Assembly (NCBI GenBank): GCA_963575645.1
Contig: OY754469.1
Coordinates: 21,222,001-21,286,000, forward strand
Reading direction: 5' to 3'
Source of the DNA: Xanthostigma xanthostigma
Taxonomy: Eukaryota > Arthropoda > Insecta > Raphidioptera > Raphidiidae
Length of the DNA stretch: 64,000 nucleotides
A program made the translations under genes and the position numbers. Under the pieces are notes generated by a model, which was not told the DNA's origin, made no database searches, and saw only the letters and a list, made by a program, of their open reading frames with translations. Position 1 is the first letter of the stretch. The number at the start of each line of letters is the position of its first letter. This document shows positions 10,177 through 23,500 of the stretch, piece by piece.

Positions 10177-12111
10177 TATTCACTAATTAATTAACCCTGT
10201 ACCAGACGTTCCGACCGCTTACTTATACTGACTGCAGTACATTTATTTACATTCAAAAGACTAGCTAATCTCAAAATATTAACCTTTGCAAAAGTCATGC
10301 AATTTTTAAACACAAGCTCTTGGACTATTAAAGTAGACTCATAGGCTATGCAACATGAACATTTTTCGGAATCTATGCGGCGTGCATATATCAATTTATT
10401 TATTTCTGCAGGATTACCATTTAAGCCCCGCTAAAAATTTCACACCGTGCGTTGTGCCAGATCTTGGTAATTAATATTAGTATGTACGCCAAAAAACGTT
10501 CTTTGACAGTACAATACTCATTCTAGATTATTGTTAATTAAACTCAGATCGAAATTATGCCATGGAAATAATAATTGTAATGCCAAACAAATGTTATACT
10601 ATTTTTTCAACTAGAAAATAATTTTGAATGTTATAATAATGGTTGACAAGCTAGTTTTAAAAATGAGTTATCTAATTTTTTGGTACAAATATGAAAAAGA
10701 ACGGAATGTGATTTTAAATTTGGGTTTGCATTGCGACACATTTTATACCAGTAGTATTTTTAATTAGTCACATTTTTCTACTTTTTATTTATTTTTTTTT
10801 TTTATTTTAATAGATTTTTTATGAAATGTGTAATAATGACTATTATAATAATAAATAACGAATTAACTAGTAAAAAATCCTGCACAAATTTTTTAAAACA
10901 AATATTATTATGTCAATAAATATAGAATAACCCGCCAGGGTTTTAAATAAGTTGTTCAAAATTTCAGCAATTTTGTTACGAAATTGTTTAGAAATTATCC
11001 TTAAATCCTCTATCCCTAAAAAAAATTGTTTCTTACCTTATTGAATGATCATTTTACTTCTTTGTTGTATATTGTTGTATATTTTAAAACACATCTGAAA
11101 AAAATCAAAAAAATAAAAGGTGTGTGCCTCACCTACTAAGCGCACGCTTGAAGTGAAACTTCTTTTACCTTCGTCAACCATACGAATTTAATTAAATAAA
11201 CTAATAATTCTCAGTGTTTCATGTTCGAATTCTCAGAGTTCTGTTTTTAAATCTCAAAGTTCTATGTTTGAATCCAGGTCGAGCTCATTAAAGAAGTTTC
11301 ACTTAAAAAAACACTTAAACATTTAAGGTTTGAACGCAGTCGATACTGATTTTAGGACTATATAGGTATAGAGAATATCATATATTTATGATTTTACTAC
11401 TTTTTTGAGACAAAAAAAAATTAAATATGTAAAAACGTCAATTAACGTACCTATCCTGTAAATTTCTGTAGGAAAAAATAAATCTATACTAAGACGTATT
11501 CGTATGTAAAATTTTCCGGAGAATCCGAATATAAAATAAAAAAGTATGGTTCCCATTTAAAATTTCAAAGTTGTGTCCTAGGAGACCCTTTTAGGGTTCT
11601 CAGGCCTAAAATCTAATTTTGCCATTCGATAGACAGGAAAAAGTTATTAAAAAAACATTTTAAGTACGGCTTACCCGATAAGAAATATTAAGCCGTTCCG
11701 GGACTCTTAAAACACTCTGTATAACACATTACAGTGTTACAATCGGATATATTCAGTTGTGGCTTACCCTCAAAAAAAATCGAGCCAATTAGCGTTCATT
11801 AAAGACAGTTTGTGGTTATGAAATAACAGAGAATTCTCTCTGTTATTGGCAAAAACTATGAACACAAATGACACTGCACAAGAAAATTTTCATCTATAAA
11901 AACAATTCACGAACAATATATTTTTCACTGTTAATATTAAATCGTATTTACTTATTCACAAAATTGTACCAAACTAATTATTGATAACTATTAAATTATA
12001 ATAGAATGACTGACGAAGTCTCGCGTCGCAGACCTTCACATAACCTTTACGCGTTTATACAGGTCACGCAATTATAGGTACCGTAAACCGTATAGACTCT
12101 ATAGTATAGAC
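10177..12111. other. AT-rich non-coding stretch
   Basis: There is no gene. A phrase gcgcacgcttgaagtgaaac at about 11,140 has related forms at about 11,292 (aaagaagtttcactt) and, inverted, at about 13,427 (caagcgtgcgtaaagaag). This suggests scattered fragments of one repeat family. Confidence 0.4.
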
Positions 12112-12178
12112 CAATGTTTCCTAAACTGTGGGTCGTGACCCACTGGTGGGTCGCGAGTCGATTTTTGCTGGGTCGCGA
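12112..12178 (+). mobile_element. hAT-like transposon end
   Basis: The phrase caatgtttcctaaactgtgg, followed by gtcgtgacccactggtgggtcgcg, is a slightly mutated version of the ctcaaactgtgggtcgcgaccc end sequence seen in many animal hAT-type elements. The matching opposite end was not found nearby, so it is a fragment. Confidence 0.45.
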
Positions 12179-15100
12179 CAATATCTTGAATGTATATTTT
12201 TAGAAAACTACATAAATGATATACATTTTTTATTTCGAAATTTTTTAAATCTTATCTTTGTTAACAAAATAACAGTTATGATATTTTTCACGTATTTAAT
12301 AATGATTACAGACGTAAAATAAAATTTAATTACCCTTGACGACGTACTGCTGCAGTCCATTTTCTCCCTCTCTAATTCATAAGAAAATCCAGGAAAACGG
12401 TGGGATTGTAACTCTGGATTTTTAGTTGATGTATCTTTACAATCAACAACACATCACTTCCGATTTGATGTATTTATACCCATTTTATTCAACAATTATA
12501 AAATGCACGTATAACATATTATGACCATATGAATATGACACTAAGATTTTGGCTTAACCAGAATTTAAAAAAAAAACATGAAAAGGCGCAAATGTCACAA
12601 ATATTTCTTTTAAAAAAATTGTTTTATTATCTAAAATTTTTATTTTATCCCAATTAATTAAGGTTAATGTATTAAATTTATATATTTATTGTCTGAAAAA
12701 TTGGTCGATAATTTTTATTTATTGATGAACAAAAAACAATTTTAACTTTTTTCGTATCTAGTAGGATACACCAATTTTATTCACTGTTACTATCGTCAGT
12801 GGACACACAGTATATCAATATAGATATCAATCGGAATTAATTTTAACATTCAACCGAAAGTATAAAAAAAGAGTGTGCTTTAGATCACACGATTAAAGTA
12901 AAACTTCTTCCTGCCATAATTTGTTATTATTCACCCGAAAATTCACAAAATATAAACATTAAAATGAATTTACAATTTTATTCACTTTAAACGTAGAATA
13001 TTTAATGTATTGAACAAAATATTAATTTATAAAATTGATCAAGAACGAAATGAACAGTATAATGTAAGAATAAAGAAATATAAACATAACGATAATGAAA
13101 ACAAAAGTAAAACATTGCAATTACCTAGCTCTCGTCGGATTTTAAGCGGAAATCTTTATGAAATATTATTTAGCTCTGCAAGTTAAGTATAGGTTTACAA
13201 AACTTTTTCTGTCACCAGATAGAGCCACTGGCAAGTAAAGTATGTGTCATTCTATTGTTAGTACTGCTTATATTTTCGGCCAACTAATGGCGCCACTAGC
13301 CAGTGAAGTATTTGTCATCCTATTTCTATCTTCACTAACTTATATCTCCCTCTCAACTTCCGTTCACCTCGCCCGATCACACTTCCGTAAATCTCTCGTC
13401 ACGCATTCACCAGCTTACTCCCCAAGTCAAGCGTGCGTAAAGAAGTTTTACTTTAAAAACTTATTTGCAATTGAAGTTTATGATCTTTGTTGTATTGTCA
13501 ATATTATCGTAATCTTTCAATTTACGGTTGCATCTATAAGAAATGCCTGCGATTTCGTTCACGGTTCAATCGCGTTAATATCAGTCTCGTCTGGTATTAT
13601 ATTTTACCTAAAAAGTAGCCTGGCAAAAAGTTCCCTGTACTTTAATTTTCGGTATCAACTGAAAATGTAGGTACATACTTTCATAAAAACTGATCTGGTC
13701 GTTTTAACACTACATACAAGGGCGTATACAGGAGAGGCGATAGGAAAGATCCCTACAGATTCGAAAAATTTAAAAATGTTTTCTGGATTCGTTCAAAATT
13801 TGTTATATAATATATACAGTCGGAAAAACCCCTGAAAAAGTTTTTCCGACTCACACAATCCACTAAAATAGGAAACGGGATGAATTGAGAATCAAACAGC
13901 GGTTCACGATGACATCAAATCCAAAAATGTTTGGTACAAGAGTTGATCTCTTTGACCCAAAGAACAATAATCCTATAGATAAAAAATATAGGGTCTTATT
14001 TAAGAAAGTGTAGGTGACCTTGATATTTTGGAGACACCTTCACCAAACGAAAAAAAAACTACATCACTGTTCTTCCCCCTTGATTCCCTGTAACTTTTAT
14101 ACGAAACTTTTTTTTCGAAAACCTTTCCTCTAAGAAATAAAAGGGTGTTCGGTTTTTAAAAATCCATCCTTATAGGTACAATTTACATCTATGTTGGTGT
14201 CACTTGAGATCTCTAACTAACTTCCATCTCTAGGAGTTCAATTCTATAAATTAAAGAAAATTAAAACTAAATTATTGAAACACAGTACATTGTGTAGATC
14301 TTTGAACTCCGATTTCTAATATTCCTTATTAAAATCAAAAAAAATTACTACTAACTCTTGAAAACAGTTAATGTGCATACAACGACAAACACTGAAACAC
14401 TTCACGATAGCTCAGCTTGGTCATGGTTTGGTCGAAGGGAAAGCCACAAAATTATAGAAGGGTACTTCATTAAATTAATGGTACAGTTTAAAAAGACTCT
14501 CTCACTGATGATCAAATATATCCTTTAGAGTTTAGAGAAACACTACACACAAAATGTCAATTATCAAATGACTCTAATAGAACATTACGGAGTTCAAATG
14601 CAGCCGACAAGACAAAAAAAAATATTACTGTGTATCGTTTGTAACACAAACAAGTTATAATTACGCTTTACCTCCCATGACTTTATTTTCGAGCTTAGAG
14701 AGTACGGTTTGATCTCAAATTAAAGATAAGGAATGCGCTACAACGCAGATTTTTAAAATATTGAAAAGATTTTTTTTCAGTAAATATGAATTCAATAAAA
14801 TCATATAATATTAAAGTTAGCTTTGTGTGACCTGAATTGAAATTTTTTTATAATTTCACCTGTAGTAATAACTTTCATACAAAAAAAAATATCCTTGGAT
14901 CAAAATTATGATCGGGAGTGTGTAATAAAGTTTTTAGAAGAGATGTCGAGATCTAGGTCCATCCTAAGGAAAAAAATTACAAAACTTTGAACAAGTATTA
15001 ATTCTATTTGAATATAATTTATGATTCTTAGCGCACAATTCTTTCGACTAGACTGTCATGACTTCGAAACTCGTCTCGTTTACACCCATGTTACAATAAA

Positions 15101-15271
15101 ATTACTGAGTTACAAACAAACTAGAAGAAATATGCTCTCTTGTATAAAAATGATACCGAACGAAACAACGTACAGGTCACTTCCAAAAGTGTTTTGCTCA
15201 AAAAATTATTAAGTTTAATTCAAATCGTATGAATAGTTTTTGCGCCAATACTAAACTGACAAATAAAACTA
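12179..15271. other. Non-coding stretch with repeat-derived 142-codon frame
   Basis: There is no supported gene. The frame at 13,242-13,670 runs through repeat-like DNA (ctggcaagtaaagtatgtgtcat / ccagtgaagtatttgtcat occur as a pair) and encodes no recognisable domain. It ends in the aagaagttttactttaa phrase of the repeat family noted at 11,140. Confidence 0.4.
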
Positions 15272-15665
15272 CAGTCGAACCTGGATAAGCGAGAGTTCAA
15301 GGGACCACGATCTCTTTTTCGCTTGTGAAGGTTTTTCACTAACCCGAGTTTCTAGCTTATAGAGGTACAGGAGTGGCCTTTCTCACTTAGGTCTCCAAAA
15401 ATCCAACAAATATAATGTATATAATATGTATTATTCGACATGATCTATCAACTGTAGTAAGTTCGACAAATAAGTCAGTACACACGCACATTTGGCCATA
15501 CAAAAACAATGTTAGTTAGTTCAGCTATTTATAACTCATTCTTAAATTTTGTGGAACTATTGATACTTTCGACTATTGCTTATAAAGTTACAGGCAAGTC
15601 GTAGTCTCAGTTACAGAGGTCCATGAGTGAGTCTTTCTCTTATAGAGGTTTCTGTTTCTCATTTA
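15272..15665. mobile_element. Tigger/pogo-like element fragment
   Basis: It starts cagtcgaacctggataagcg after a TA. Internal phrases such as tctcgctta-type and cttatagaggt recur three times, as in many insect TA-inserting non-autonomous elements of this kind. The mirrored right end is not clear, so the end position is approximate. Confidence 0.5.
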
Positions 15666-15795
15666 TTACTTATATTATTTATTATTAAAATCTTTGATTA
15701 ACGTCTGATTAGAAGTCTTCAATAAATAAAATTATCGACCAATTTTTCAGACAATATATTAACAAAAAAATATATAATTAATACATAAACGTTTC

Positions 15796-16160
15796 GGTCC
15801 GTATCTCCGGTACGCGCGAATTCACTCGCGCGTTTACACTCGGGCGTACCCGAGATACTAGAGCTATATATATCCCGTCCAGATGCCTACGCGCGTTTCC
15901 TAACTCGCGCGTAAAAGCGCCGCGCGAGTCGAGATACTCGGGTGCCAATTGCTGCGTCCAGTACTACGCGCGAGTCCGTTGCGATGTTTCCATCGACGGT
16001 ATGCAAGCCACAACACAACCGCTGTTCCCGAGTCCATGTTTGTAACTGGCGCCACACCGAGCCCAGCGTAGAAACGCGCGTAAAACGCGGTATCTGGACA
16101 CAATAGAAATTGAAACGCGCGAGTGAACTCGCGCGTAAAATGCCTCATCTGGGCACGGCC
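15796..16160. mobile_element. CpG-rich inverted-repeat element
   Basis: The left end is ggtccgtatctccggtacg with gcgaattcactcgcgcg. The right end in reverse is ggccgtgcccagatgaggc with gcgagttcactcgcgcg. The phrase actcgcgcg or its complement occurs many times within 365 bases. GC and CpG content stand out sharply from the AT-rich surroundings, so it is a recent or unmethylated insertion. The minus-strand frame through it has no recognisable product. Confidence 0.65.
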
Positions 16161-17006
16161 TAATAGTTGTAAAGCGATTTTATTATTCTTAATAGAGCAT
16201 ACCTTCAGGGTGGTCCCACATAAATTTCACATAAACCGGTTCAGTAGTTTAGAAAACAAATATAAAAAAGTCGGTTAATATTTAAATAACGTGCAAACTA
16301 CGTATTGCAAATCCACTGAAACGTAAAAAATAAAAAAAATTCTAAAATTGAACTTTCTTCTAAAAGATACTAAAACGAATAAAATAATAAAATTTTGAGG
16401 TCGGCGCCAATTTAATTAAAGTAGTACTCCTTCTTTAAGTGACTTTTTTGAATGAGGTTCAATTTTAAATTTTTTTTTTTATTATATTTGTATAGATTAG
16501 TGATGATCTTTGATTCACAATTATGTCAAAGAAATATATAACAAATATACAACAATATTCTAAAAGAAGTAAAACGCACTTAACTGAATCAAATATATTA
16601 CAAAAACAGATTCATAAGAAACACATGTAAAATAAACTGCTTTTATATAATTAACATGCTGCTTTTATATTATTAATTGCTTGATTATTGAGTATGAAAA
16701 GTGATATTGTAATATAAGATAAAACCAATAAACGATCTTTCTTATTCACCGTTAAAATTAGTAGTCTGCAAGTGCTTATTTATTATAACGCCAGATTTTC
16801 TTATTATAAACAATCTTTAACGGTTAGTGTACGTCATCCTATTTAGAGACCCAATCAATCGTCACGGCAACAAGTTCGATTTGTCGCGCTAGTATGAAGC
16901 TCTGTCATACAAAAGACGTGCCAAGTCGATAGAAAACGCTCAGTCTTTGTTTCTTGTTATAGGTATTTCCTGGCAAGTTTTGAACTGCTAAAGCATATGT
17001 TGCTGA
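16161..17006. other. AT-rich non-coding stretch
   Basis: Nothing recognised. A few lower-AT bases at about 16,850-16,930 show no frame or fold. Confidence 0.4.
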
Positions 17007-17008
17007 TA

Positions 17009-17164
17009 CAGAACTTTTCAAATACAACTGTGTGATTCCCGAACTTGTCAGAACTGGTAGTTCTAAACTTTTTAGTAGTTCTAGGAACCTATAACTTCTA
17101 AAACCAAGTTCAAATAGTCAGAACAATCCGACATTTTAAACACAGTTGTAGTCGAAAAGTTCTG
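17009..17164. mobile_element. 156-bp TA-flanked MITE
   Basis: The ends are cagaacttttcaaatacaac (17,009) and the inverted gttgtagtcgaaaagttctg (to 17,164), with tgtgt/acaca just inside. TA flanks both ends (17,007-17,008 and 17,165-17,166). Short internal subrepeats of agttcta are present. It has no coding capacity. Confidence 0.8.
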
Positions 17165-17901
17165 TATTGCCAGTACTATTAAAAATGGAAATGCATTCTT
17201 TACGCACGGTTATTGTCATGTAGTTTTCAATGAAATGATCCGAAAAATAACATTTTACGTGTTTTAATGATAAAAAAGCAAATTTGCACCTCCTGCTCTA
17301 CGGAACGTTCTTTATTTTTACGGTGATTCAATAATAATGCAAGTGAAAATTAAAGGGAATGGATTAAATGAAAATAGTCCATAGAAACGTGAGTGAAAAA
17401 GCCGCGTTATTGAAATCTCACAACGTACAAAAATAGTAATAAAATTGTATTTATTTAAAGCTCTCAGCTGGAAATTATAAATCTGACGATATCTAAAATT
17501 TAGATGAAAGATAGTTTTTATTTCAAACATTTGACTTACCGTAAAGTTGAAACGACTGTTATCTCATTATTCACTATATAAAATTATCTACAAATATTTA
17601 ACATACATTCTTGTACAATTTCCCCTTAAAAATTGATTATAAAGTTTATAATGACTGTGATTACTTAAAAACAGTGTTTAGGACACAAATAGTAGACATT
17701 GTTAATTGAAATATACTTGCATGGCAGCTTTTCATACTCAATATTAATTATTATACTAAATATAATACCTGAAAGCTTTTTACGCCAGAAAACACAAATA
17801 ATTTCGCCGCCTCTTAGAAGTAATGCAGCAGCATTCTTATATAATATTACCTATTATTTATATTTTTTACACTGTATAATACTATGGCACCGCTCTACAA
17901 G

Positions 17902-18366
17902 CAGTGTTGCCAGATGCTTAAAAAATTTCCTGCCAGCCCTGTAAATATAAATTTAGTAAAATTTGGAGTCAGCGTGATTTAAATTTGTGTTTTTACCAAT
18001 ATAATCTACAACACGTTGTCTCTGAACAACCTTTTATTTTCATAATTAGTGGAGAGAATGAGTGGTTGATAAAACTTTAATTAAAAAAAAAATTTTGATA
18101 CGTACTTTATATATCTGTTGTATAGTGTGTCAATGATTTTTTTTATAAATATAAAAAACTGACCATTCGCTTAACTTATTATGAAATAATATTTTCATCA
18201 ATTAAAAATTATGTGCACAGTATTTTTACGTTTTGTCAAAAATGAATATTATGTAATTAAAAATCAAAAATGTTGAAATATCTTTGCAATATGTTATCAT
18301 TACTACTTTCTTAAATAAGCAATTAAATCCTTGGATCTTGGTATTTTGTCCCATCTGGCAACACTG
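17902..18366. mobile_element. hAT-type MITE with perfect 8-bp target duplication
   Basis: The terminal inverted repeat is cagtgttgccagatg (17,902-17,916 and, inverted, 18,352-18,366). The 8-base sequence tctacaag lies directly outside both ends (17,894-17,901 and 18,367-18,374). An 8-bp target duplication and a CAGNG-type end are hallmarks of the hAT superfamily. The 465-bp interior is AT-rich and non-coding. Confidence 0.92.
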
Positions 18367-18374
18367 TCTACAAG

Positions 18375-19160
18375 CATAAAAATTGTGGATTACGACACAT
18401 TAATATAATAATAATAACAATAAAATATGCAGTATGATTTCTTTTTAATTCTATTTTATGGAGTTTAAGTGCCGCGAAGAAAAACTACGAAAAATAGTAT
18501 AGAAATCAGAATATAACCGTACTAAAAGCATGCATTATATAGATATTCAATAATGAATTTTACGATTTCTGTCTATTAGTAAACTGCATAATCTTTTGAA
18601 GTTTTCAATAATTAAAAAAAATATCGTAGTTTTCTAAATTAAAAAATCAAAACCATTGAGTTAACCGAAACATCTTTAAATATAAAGATTCAAAAAATCA
18701 CAATTGTTTTCCGTAACGATTTAAAAATACTGTATATTTTATTAAAATTATAAATATTAGTAAACACATATCTTTAAATACAGTGAACTGTTTTAAATTT
18801 ACTATCCAAAATGGAAATCTATTTTATTATAAAATATAAAATCATTTTAATTACCTAATTCAAAACAAAAAACGAGTAAGAAAAATTATAAAAGCAAAAA
18901 CACATAATACAAATCGATTTAATAAAAAAATCGCGAATGAGACTCTAAATCAGATCAGATAACGCCTACAATATTATTGCAACGCGCTGCCTTTCTAAAA
19001 TATAGACGTAACTTGGTTTGACTATGTATCTAAAATTATCTAAAAATATTTATTACATGTGTATACATACTGAGTTGCCATTATATTTGATCATTTTTTA
19101 AGACGACAACCATACATACTCCTAAATGCCCTTACTGAGCAACAAACGCAAAAAAAATAA
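18375..19160. other. AT-rich non-coding stretch
   Basis: Nothing recognised. Confidence 0.4.
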
Positions 19161-19315
19161 AAGCTCTGGCACTAGTAATTACATCAAAATTAATACTCGG
19201 AAGTGGTGTCTTTCCGCCGTGGGATCAGGTTCTCGCGGGGTTGTCTAGCCAATTTACTTAAAGTTTCATCCTCTATAAATCGGAACCATTTTTTACGTCC
19301 GCCGGTTGGATTAAC
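19161..19315 (+). mobile_element. Third copy of the 6,669-7,029 family plus tail
   Basis: aaaagctctggcactagtaa, then aagtggtgtctttccgcc and ggttctcgcggggttg, match the arm at 6,930-7,025. The following cggaaccattttttacgtcc matches the stretch at about 7,602. The two pieces belong together here, which suggests the 6,669-7,630 cluster is a rearranged and interrupted copy of one element. Confidence 0.55.
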
Positions 19316-20308
19316 AATAATAAAATATTTTAACTCACTTTTTGAAATTGATATGGTAAATCAACATAAATAAGTTCGCTGTTTGTTTTTAATTTTATAT
19401 AATTTTAAAATTTTCGATCAGCACTGCCCCTTAAAATTATTTTTTTATGCATATTTTAGTTATCATATTTACAATGTTTACCATAATATTCAAACAGTTT
19501 TCAAATAAAAAGGAACTTTTTTTAAATGTTTTAAGAAATTACATATTTTTGTGAGAAGATTTAAATTTATTTTTATTTTGAGATTCTGTATTGCATCACG
19601 TATCTCCACAATATTATAAAATATTTATTTATTTAAAAGAAATGAGAAATATGTCGGATATAAATGGTTTAGAATTCCAATACAATTCCTTCAAAAAAAA
19701 TTAAAACAATTATCACGAATAATTAATGCCTAAAAATTAATAATGCCGTCAGCGATCATGAAAATTATATTAAAACAATAATAAAAAATATTATATTTTT
19801 GAATCTTAATATTTTTGGATAAATATATATAAAAATAAAATAAAATACCAATTAACGTAGTACACATACTCAACGGCTACATATAAACCTACATATTAAT
19901 TTGAAACTATATGACCACATAAAAAACTTGGACTTTTCGATTTTGGAGATTTTTTCTCTGTACTTATCTATTTATCATTTCAATTAAATTTTTGGACGTA
20001 AAATTTACTCACAAACAAATCTATAGTATCGCTGCAATAACTTTCAAAATCAATACAAGAATTTTCCTTTATCTGAGGCTTCGATACCGCGGGTTTTACA
20101 GTTTAATATTATAGCGTATTCTATTTTCTAATGTACAACATAATTGTTTGATCAAAATTGGTTAAGTAGTTTTAAATACAAATCGATAAAAAATCTGAAA
20201 ATGGATAATTCGGTCGAGGTACCGCCAAACTTTACATCTAAGTCGATATTTCGTTAAAAACTTATAATTAAAAAGTTACAATTTTATTTTTGTGATTATA
20301 ATATACAA
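19316..20308. other. AT-rich non-coding stretch
   Basis: No gene or clear repeat is visible. Confidence 0.4.
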
Positions 20309-20342
20309 CTGTGCAGGCTTTCACGGTCGGTGTTGTTCCAAA

Positions 20343-20598
20343 TCTTCTTGGTTTCGGGCTTGTAGGTCGTGGCCCATTGGTATTTTTACCTGACGTTTCG
20401 TCTACAACTGCGGTATCAAAGGCGATGTGGTAGCGAGCGAAGTATTCTTCTAGGCAGCCGACAAGTATGTGAGAGTCGCCTAGAGGGACACTTCGTCCGC
20501 TACCACATCACTTTTGGTAATGTCTACCGCACTTGTAGACGAAACGTCAGGTAGAAATACCAATAGGCCACGACCTACAAGCCCGGAAACCAAGAAGA
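20343..20598. mobile_element. Near-perfect foldback with 'gacgaaacgtcagg' motif, possibly Penelope-type
   Basis: The left arm from tcttcttggtttcgggcttg (20,343) is mirrored by the right arm ending ccaagaaga (20,598). Pairing continues inward through ggtcgtggcc, acctgacgtttcgtctaca and gatgtggtagcg to a small loop near 20,470. Each arm carries gtagacgaaacgtcagg. On the plus strand, gtctac (20,522) and gtagac (20,535) form a stem followed by gaaa. Penelope-like elements commonly carry hammerhead ribozymes with a 'gaaacgtc' core, and the upstream phrase gcaggctttcacggtcgg fits such elements. The CTGATGA half of the core is degenerate. The foldback is clear; the family is tentative. Confidence 0.6.
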
Positions 20599-23500
20599 CT
20601 TGTTTATAATATATACTGTCTGAATATATAAAAGGTTTAAAATCATGTCTGGAAATACAAATACCGAATCGTTTTTTTCCTGAAGCTGGTTTTAACATAA
20701 TATATAGATATTATATATATAAAAAAAAAAACTAAAAACAAACTCTAATAAGAAAGGGTTTCAAAAATTAAAAAAAAAAAAACAAAAATAAAATAATCTG
20801 TAATTATACATTGTGAAATTTATAACATCTAAAACCAAACTTATTTTTAAAAAGTCATAATTTTCAGTTGTAGCTGTGTGTGTTGTGGTTGTATACGTGG
20901 AAAACTTCCAAAGTCATTGTTGCAAATATCATAATAATGTAAAAAAGTTAATCTATTAAATACCTTTGATATAATATAAATTCTGTAAGAATGGTTTTGG
21001 AATTGCTGTGTGTTATAAAATGAAACACATTATTTTGTCATTGTTTTATTTGTTTCTCATTTGTCATCACTCATTACATAATACTGACTCATTCACAAAC
21101 AAAATCAATCAAACATTCAACATATTATTATCTAAAATGAAATTATCCTTTTCGATGCGTTGAAAGCCATTAGAAATATAAGCATTAACTGTGGAATTTG
21201 GTTTCTTCCGAAATACAATGTTTTGGAACGATTAGAACGTCCTTATGCAAGTTAAAACTCTTCTCATCACATTATCTGTTGAATTTTTAGGAACTGACTT
21301 ACGATTTTTCTCCCAAAAAATTGAATTTCGTTCTCATAAAAGCACTTAAAATTGAATAGTACATCCTCTAGAAACAAAGCTCAATATTGAATTTATGTTT
21401 CATATAGGTATGTACGTTTTGATGCAATGAACTTTGAACAAATAAAAAAAGGGCAGAATAGTTTCTTTTTCATGATAAATTCTAGGTAAAAATAATAATT
21501 TGAAAAAATTTTATCAAACCGGAAAAAAATTTAATTGGTTTAAATTGATAAATATTTTTATACAAAGTATCCTAGATATAACAGAGGAGTTTAAAGTCAT
21601 GTTTTTTTTCAAAATTTCAATTTAAAAAACACTTTACCATTTGTCTTTCAACTGTAACTACTAAAGACCTTGTGTAAATTTTACATTATATCCAAATTGT
21701 TGTAGTTCAGTTTTTAAAAAAGGTGTAGGTACATTTTTCGTAAATTATTCCAAATTAATATCTTCTTATTTAAAAAAAAAATAAATAAACTCCTTCTCGT
21801 TCTCTTTTACCCTGTTTTTGAGCACAGTTTTGTCGTGTTTCAACAAAACGTGTTCAAATTAATGTTGTCGTTTACCGAGTTAGATCGAACGACAAAATTG
21901 CATCCGATTTCAGCCTAAAATGAGGGAGAAGAAAAAGTGTTTTCTAGGATAAACATAATATATTTATTTTTAACAATGAATTAGAGTGATTATTAATAAT
22001 TAATATAATTCATTTTTAAAAACAATAATATCGTCAATAAATTTCTCATTTGGAAGTATTGTAGCACACATAGGATATTTTCTTTTAATTTTTAATAATT
22101 GGTTATTATTTGGTAGTTACACTTTGGATGTACCAACGGTAAAGGCTTTTTGATTCTGGATTTTTACAAGAAATATATTCTGAAAATCTTCTGCGGTACT
22201 TTAAAGAGCTGAACATCGATCATTATTCGGATTAGTATTACCTATTCTAGATTTGTAAATCGGAGAATATTTTTGTAGATGTAGAAAAATAAAACCTTTC
22301 GAAATCAAATTACACAGTATATAGGGATTCTTTTATAAAATGGCTTCCAATGTATATAAAAATCCTTCGGTAAACCGTTTCCTGTCCCCATGTGAACTAA
22401 CTGTTGCTTCTAAATTTATGTTTATTTTTATGACTTCAAGCAGCTTTGAATATAATTCAAGTCGTAATGCAAACCAATGTTTTTATATGCGTAATTTCAT
22501 CACTGTGAAAATTATGTAAAATATATAATTTTATTTTTATGTATTTTTCATGTAAATATATATAATGTTATCAAATTTGCATGCATCTCTAAATAGCTCT
22601 TCCCACAGGGATTGATCACAAATTTTGGAAAGGAACATATTTTAAGAAAAAATATTTCAGTTATTAAAATGAAAGGATTAATAATTTACCATTAAGAAAA
22701 GTTTTCGAAATTTGGGCAAGTCCTTTGTGGGTTGGGTTATTAATTTCAGTGGGTCTTACGGGTTCCCTGGGCTTCAAATAGCAAAGGCTATTTTCAGGTT
22801 AGTGGTTAGTAATTAATGGCATGATCGAAACGCCGTGTGTAAGTGCAAAAAAAAGATGCTCCACATATTTTAGAAAACTATCAAATATTTGACTTATCAG
22901 AGAGTTCAGAAATAATTTCTTATTATTTTTTTTAATTCTGGGTTCAATTCCCACAAAAAGACAAAATATTTTTAAAAAATGTCTTTAGTGCTACTATTTC
23001 AAAATTTATATTGCATTTTAATACATACAATATTACTATGATCAGTAGGTATATCTGATACGATTAAGCAATATTACAATTATAAGGAACTAGTTAATAT
23101 AATTTTAACTGTAAATAACTTGTAAATAACTCGTATATTACGTACGAAATATATTTTATTGTATATAAATTACAGTATATGTACATTTCATTATTTATGT
23201 GAGTAAATCGTGTAGAGCTATTTCAATATTTCTTTGCAAATACACATCGCTACCTACTGAATATCGCTTACTTTTAAACTCGGGCAATTTGCCTGAGACA
23301 ACAACATTAGAGAACTTTCCCAAAACCTTTAGTCTGAACGAACGCGAATTCTTAGCGCAAACAGCACTATTAATATTATTTTTGCGATGGATTTACACAA
23401 TTTTCACACGGAAAATGGAAAACTGTAAAAATCAAGCTGTATATCAAGCAACAAAAGCTGGCTGCAAATTGTAGTTACGTACTGCTTATTTGCAAAAAGA

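Noticed and set aside
13242-13670. 142-codon plus-strand frame with hydrophobic stretches
   Set aside because: It runs through repeat-like DNA, has no recognisable domain and no supporting splice or promoter context.
15900-16148. Minus-strand 82-codon frame
   Set aside because: It lies inside the CpG-rich element. Repeated RxFTRxF-like pieces come from the tcgcgcg repeats.
23199-23474. 91-codon frame close to the giant exon
   Set aside because: It has no domain, no clear splice signals and no continuity with the downstream frame. It may be worth checking with RNA-seq only.
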